Assembly: GCA_023426125.1 (NCBI GenBank)
Contig: JAFABI010000056.1
Coordinates: 1 to 64,000, forward strand
DNA length: 64,000 nucleotides
Origin: Bacillota bacterium
Lineage (GTDB): Bacteria; Bacillota; Clostridia; Acetivibrionales; DTU013
Reading direction: 5' to 3'
In this document: positions 60,579 to 64,000 of the stretch, piece after piece
Layout of the letters: each line of letters opens with the position of its first letter
Numbering within the stretch: position 1 is the first letter of the stretch
Made by a program: the position numbers and the translations under genes
The notes under the pieces: model-generated
What the model was told of the DNA's origin: nothing
Seen by the model: only the letters and a program-made list of their open reading frames with translations
Databases searched by the model: none

Positions 60579-61571
60579 CTAAAGATTCTGTGCCTGGACC
60601 GCCGTAATCGCCACCACGCCTACGATATCCTCCGCACTGCAGCCTCTGGACAGGTCGTTTACCGGCTTTGCGATACCCTGGGTTACAGGGCCGTAGGCTT
60701 CGGCTTTTGCCAGCCTTTGAGTCAGTTTATATGCAATGTTGCCGCAATTCAAATCAGGGAATATCAAAACATTGGCCTGGCCTGCAACGGAGCTACCCGG
60801 CGATTTGGACTTTCCAACGGAAGGTACAAGGGCGGCGTCGGCCTGGAGCTCGCCGTCCAGCATCAGATCCGGCGCTTTCTCCTTTGCCAGCTTTGTTGCT
60901 GCAATCACTTTTTCCGTCAATTCGCTTTTTGCACTGCCATAGGTTGAATAGGAAAGCATTGCAACCTTGGGTTCGGCCTGGACAAGGCTCTTGAAGGATT
61001 TGGCCGAGGCCAGCGCGATTTCCGACAAATCCTCGGCATTGGGATTTTCAACAAGGCCGCTGTCGGAGTAGACAAATACTCCGTCGCTGCCATATTCGCA
61101 ATCGGGAACTACCATGACAAAAAAGGCGGAAACCAGCTTTGTGCCCGGAGCGGTTTTTAGAATCTGCAAAGCCGGACGCAGCGTATCTGCCGTGGAATGA
61201 ACGGCTCCGGAAACCATACCGTCCGCCATACCCATTTTTACCATCATAACGCCCCAGTAAAGCTCATCCTTGATGACCTCTCTTGCCTTCTCAAGGGTCA
61301 TTCCTTTCGCCTTCCTCATTTCATAGAAGGCCTGGGCGAATTCTTCATATTTGTCCGAGGTTTCCGGATCGACGATGGTTGCTTTTGAAATGTCCAGATT
61401 CCCCGCCAGCTTCTTAACGGCCTCTCCCTTACCTACAAGGACGATGTTTGCCAGGCCTCTTTCCTGCACCATTGCAGCTGCCTGGATGGTTCTTATGTCT
61501 GAGCTTTCGGGAAGAACGATGGTCTTTATGTCCTTTTTGGCTCTCTCACTGATTTTTTCAAGAAAATTCAT
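60579..61571 (-). CDS. pta: Phosphate acetyltransferase
   Basis: 330 residues, the short catalytic form of Pta: IVLPESSDIRTIQAAAM, GMADGMVSGAVHSTADTLRP, ELTEKVIAATKLAKEK and VLIFPDLNCGNIAYKLTQRL. It interconverts acetyl-CoA and acetyl phosphate. First gene of pta-ackA, with its own promoter at 61643-61671. Confidence 0.98.
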   Translation of the reverse strand: MNFLEKISERAKKDIKTIVLPESSDIRTIQAAAMVQERGLANIVLVGKGEAVKKLAGNLDISKATIVDPETSDKYEEFAQAFYEMRKAKGMTLEKAREVIKDELYWGVMMVKMGMADGMVSGAVHSTADTLRPALQILKTAPGTKLVSAFFVMVVPDCEYGSDGVFVYSDSGLVENPNAEDLSEIALASAKSFKSLVQAEPKVAMLSYSTYGSAKSELTEKVIAATKLAKEKAPDLMLDGELQADAALVPSVGKSKSPGSSVAGQANVLIFPDLNCGNIAYKLTQRLAKAEAYGPVTQGIAKPVNDLSRGCSAEDIVGVVAITAVQAQNL

Positions 61572-61642
61572 TCTATTGCCCTTTCACAATTTATTACCAG
61601 GTGCTAATATCTGCTTATATCAAGCATTTCCCGGCCATTACT

Positions 61643-61671
61643 ATTATATACAAAACGTTTATTGTATACAA
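61643..61671 (-). promoter_or_regulatory. pta promoter with overlapping palindrome
   Basis: TTGTAT (61666-61671, minus strand), 17 bases, TATAAT (61643-61648). The -35 lies in the perfect 10-base palindrome TTGTATACAA, and a second half-copy (TTGTATATAA) covers the -10. Two such sites 20 bases apart could bind a dimeric repressor, for example of the GntR type (inference). Confidence 0.65.
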
Positions 61672-61788
61672 GATAAGAATTGTCAAAAAATTAACTTTGT
61701 AAAAATATGAAGAATTATTTACAAAAATCTGCTGAAAAAATATAAGGCAGCGGGAAGGACGATGGCGGAACCTCACCTACCTGCGTTG

Positions 61789-61815
61789 AAAAGGCGGTCA
61801 TTGACCGCCTCTGCA
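61789..61815 (-). terminator. Probable gatB terminator
   Basis: GGCGGTCA/TGACCGCC stem followed on the minus strand by TTTT, 10-35 bases after the gatB stop. The T-run is short. Confidence 0.55.
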
Positions 61816-61825
61816 TGTGCAAAAC

Positions 61826-63256
61826 TTATTTGTCCAGTTCCTCCTTCAAAAGCTTGTTTACAAGCTGGGGATTCGCTTTTCCCCGGGTTTCCTTCATCGC
61901 CTGCCCCACCAGGAAGCCGAAGGCTTTTTCCTTGCCGCCTCTGTAGTCGGCCACAGATTGGGGATTGGAATCGAGAACCTTTTTGATTGCCGCCGCAAGG
62001 GCAGCTTCATCATTGACCACCTCAAGGCCTTCCTCCTTGACGATAAAAAGCGGTTCACGTCCCGATTCAAACATCTTTTCAAATACTTTTTTCGCGATCG
62101 TCCCGCTGATGGTTCCCTTGTCAATTAAAGCAACAAGCTGCGCCAGATGGCTTCCGGGAAAAGGTATGCCGTCTGCTTCCAGCCCCTTTTCCTTCAAGGA
62201 ACGCATCAGATCCCCCATGATCCAGTTGCTGACAGCCTTTGCATTGCTGCTTCCAGACGCCGCCTCTTCAAAGAAATCCGCCAGGCATTTGGACCCTGTC
62301 ACCAGGCCGGCATCATATTCAGGAAGGCCATATTCGCTTATATACCTGCTCTTTCTGGCTTCAGGCAGTTCAGGCAGAGAAGCCTTTATCCTGCCCAGCC
62401 ATTCCTCATCGACCACGATAGGCACCAGGTCGGGCTCAGGGAAATAGCGGTAATCATGGGCTTCCTCCTTGCTTCTCATGGCGTAGCTGTAGCCTTTGTT
62501 ATCATCCCAGCGCCTTGTCTCCTGCAGGATAACGCCGCCCGCTTCCAGTTCGCTTATTTGTCTCTTTGCTTCATTCTCCGCCGCCCGGTAGATCGACCTG
62601 AAGGAGTTCAGGTTTTTCATTTCTGTCCTTGTCCCGAATTTTCCCTGTCCCACCGGCCTTACGGACAGGTTGACATCTGCCCTGAGAGAGCCCTCCTGCA
62701 TTTTGCAGTCGGAAACCTCCAGATATTCCAGGATGGCTTTTACATTCTCCACAAAGGCCTTTGCCTCGTCCGGCGTTCTCATGTCCGGCTCGCTGACGAT
62801 TTCGATCAAGGGCACGCCACACCTGTTATAGTCAACCAGGGAGCCGGTCTCCCATTCATCGTGCACAAGCTTTCCGGCGTCTTCTTCAATATGGATCCGG
62901 GTAATGCCGATGTTTTTCCGCACACCATTCACTTCGATAGGAACATAGCCGTTCATACAAAGGGGAAGGTCAAATTGCGATACCTGGTAAGCCTTTGGCA
63001 GGTCAGGATAGAAGTAGTTTTTTCTATCCTGCTTGCTAAAGCCGGAAATGGAGCAATTCATTGCCAGCCCGGCTTTAACCGCATATTCCACTACGCTTTT
63101 ATTCAGTACCGGAAGTACGCCCGGCATACCTATACATATCGGGCAGCAGTGGGTATTCGGTTCCCCGCCGAATTCCGTGGTACAGGTGCAGAATATTTTC
63201 GATTTTGTATTAAGCTCCGCATGTATTTCCAGCCCCATCACTATTTCGTATTCCAT
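61826..63256 (-). CDS. gatB: Aspartyl/glutamyl-tRNA amidotransferase subunit B
   Basis: 476 residues of the GatCAB kinase/tRNA-binding subunit that converts Glu-tRNA(Gln) and Asp-tRNA(Asn). N-terminal signature MGLEIHAELNTKSKIFC with zinc cysteines (CTCTTEFGG...THCCPICIG), FYPDLPKAYQVSQFD, RCGVPLIEIVSEPD, and the C-terminal YqeY-like tail. The start MEYEIVMG has GAGGTG seven bases upstream. Element A copy 5 separates it from gatA. Confidence 0.97.
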   Translation of the reverse strand: MEYEIVMGLEIHAELNTKSKIFCTCTTEFGGEPNTHCCPICIGMPGVLPVLNKSVVEYAVKAGLAMNCSISGFSKQDRKNYFYPDLPKAYQVSQFDLPLCMNGYVPIEVNGVRKNIGITRIHIEEDAGKLVHDEWETGSLVDYNRCGVPLIEIVSEPDMRTPDEAKAFVENVKAILEYLEVSDCKMQEGSLRADVNLSVRPVGQGKFGTRTEMKNLNSFRSIYRAAENEAKRQISELEAGGVILQETRRWDDNKGYSYAMRSKEEAHDYRYFPEPDLVPIVVDEEWLGRIKASLPELPEARKSRYISEYGLPEYDAGLVTGSKCLADFFEEAASGSSNAKAVSNWIMGDLMRSLKEKGLEADGIPFPGSHLAQLVALIDKGTISGTIAKKVFEKMFESGREPLFIVKEEGLEVVNDEAALAAAIKKVLDSNPQSVADYRGGKEKAFGFLVGQAMKETRGKANPQLVNKLLKEELDK

Positions 63257-63286
63257 TAATTCACACCTCGTTTGCATCTATTTAGG

Positions 63287-63384
63287 AGTACTGCAAATAT
63301 TACTTCTTGTTTTTCTGAAAATGCTGGCGCTCCAAGACTGCATTTTCAGAAATCTATACGGGAAGTTATATTTGCACCAGTACT
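63287..63384. repeat. Element A copy 5 (short core) inside the gat operon
   Basis: 98 bases: AGTACTGCAAATATTACTTC at the left, GGAAGTTATATTTGCACC-AGTACT at the right, TA flanks. The core is short and different (GCTGGCGCTCCAAGAC), so this copy lacks the shared core module. It lies between the gatA stop and the gatB start. Confidence 0.88.
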
Positions 63385-63482
63385 TAGGACCACGCCTGTT
63401 TTATCCATGCTTATCTTATAACGCCTCAATGCAGATGGCAGAGTCATCGACCGGCCTCTATGCGTTTCAACGAGTCGCCTTG

Positions 63483-64000
63483 TCATATTGCCGGCCTGCG
63501 CCGGTGAAAACCGGTGTTTTGTTCAAAAGTAAATCCTGCTCTGAGCAGCGTGGACTCGTCAAAAGGTTTACCGATCAGCTGCATACCGACAGGAAGGCCG
63601 GTGGCGTCAAAGCCGCAGGGTACTACCAGCCCGGGAAGGCCTGCGATATTGGCGGAAACGGTATAGATGTCTCCCAGGTACATGGCAAGCGGATCATCCG
63701 CCTTCTCCCCGATTTTATATGCGGTGGTCGGCGCCGTAGGTCCCAGGACAAGGTCACATTTTTCAAATGCCTCGTCAAACCCCTTGCGTATCAACGTCCT
63801 CACCTGGAGCGCTTTTTTATAGTATGCGTCGTAATATCCTGAACTCAAGGCATAGGTTCCCAGCATGATCCTCCTCTTTACCTCCGGACCGAAGCCTTCG
63901 CTTCTGGTCTGCTTGTAAAGATCCAGCAAGTCGGTGAATTTCTCAGCCCTGTAGCCGTATTTTATGCCGTCGTACCTTGCCAGGTTGGAGCTGGCTTCCG
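63483..64000 (-). CDS. gatA: Glutamyl-tRNA amidotransferase subunit A, C-terminal part (cut by window edge)
   Basis: The frame runs from the right edge to the stop at 63483 and gives about 171 residues: EASSNLARYDGIKYGYR, SEGFGPEVKRRIMLGTYALS, DLVLGPTAPTTAYKIG, NIAGLPGLVVPCGFD and LPVGMQLIGKPF. This is the C-terminal third of the amidase-signature subunit GatA; the catalytic Lys-Ser-Ser region is outside the window. An ATG at 63929 is internal, not the start. Confidence 0.96.
   Translation of the reverse strand, partial: EASSNLARYDGIKYGYRAEKFTDLLDLYKQTRSEGFGPEVKRRIMLGTYALSSGYYDAYYKKALQVRTLIRKGFDEAFEKCDLVLGPTAPTTAYKIGEKADDPLAMYLGDIYTVSANIAGLPGLVVPCGFDATGLPVGMQLIGKPFDESTLLRAGFTFEQNTGFHRRRPAI

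Overview
The window looks like the chromosome of an anaerobic, endospore-forming Firmicute of the class Clostridia. The evidence is a dcw fragment (ftsZ, ftsA, sbp, ftsQ, murA) followed by spoIIGA-sigE-sigG, plus DegS/DegU, two tiny Spo0E-like proteins, a type III glutamine synthetase, a four-subunit 2-oxoacid:ferredoxin oxidoreductase, rubrerythrin and pta-ackA. Shine-Dalgarno sites are strong, and TTG or GTG starts are common. The exact genus is not determinable from sequence alone; a lineage near the cellulolytic clostridia is only a guess.

Layout. 0-6.5 kb: end of an unknown gene, then trmFO, topA, dprA and comM (minus strand). 6.9-16 kb: nrdR, a ylmC/ymxH-type gene, sigG, sigE, spoIIGA, ftsZ, ftsA, sbp, ftsQ and a murA lacking its first quarter, directly next to a large serine recombinase (16.1-17.9 kb). 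18-25 kb: an LTA-synthase-like gene, an RlmI-like methyltransferase, a homocysteine methyltransferase and degSU. 25-32 kb: tRNA-Lys, two spo0E-like genes, a murG paralogue, a BirA-controlled bioY, capA-like, a DUF4097 lipoprotein and rubrerythrin. 32-39.5 kb: ymaF-like, a transglutaminase membrane protein, glnN with an attenuator leader, and vor/kor. 39.6-45.3 kb: a graveyard of gene fragments (ICE primase, aldehyde dehydrogenase, Fic, PadR, transposase, sugar-binding protein and a sorbitol dehydrogenase interrupted by one TGA), with an intact TetR/metallo-hydrolase pair inside it. 45.7-64 kb: ordinary genes (plsC, tcdA, amidohydrolase, apgM, azlCD, gpsA-plsY-der-DUF512, rpmF, yceD, ackA, pta, gatB, end of gatA).

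Two layers are not explained by the genes. First, four solitary copies of a sequence closely resembling a type I-C CRISPR repeat (hairpin plus ATTGAAAT-like tail) lie outside any array. Each is in the sense orientation and shortly upstream of a coding sequence: apgM, yceD, rpmF and the DUF512 gene. For apgM and yceD the repeat falls in the predicted 5' UTR. Second, there are several families of 100-160 bp palindromic elements (called A, B, C and D here) that exchange internal modules. One is a chimera of two families, and one is read in frame inside a lipoprotein gene.

Regulatory sequences that can be read directly include a BirA operator over the bioY promoter, a terminator hairpin with a possible ANTAR-type hairpin in the glnN leader, and consensus promoters for tRNA-Lys, yceD, the murA remnant, pta and others.
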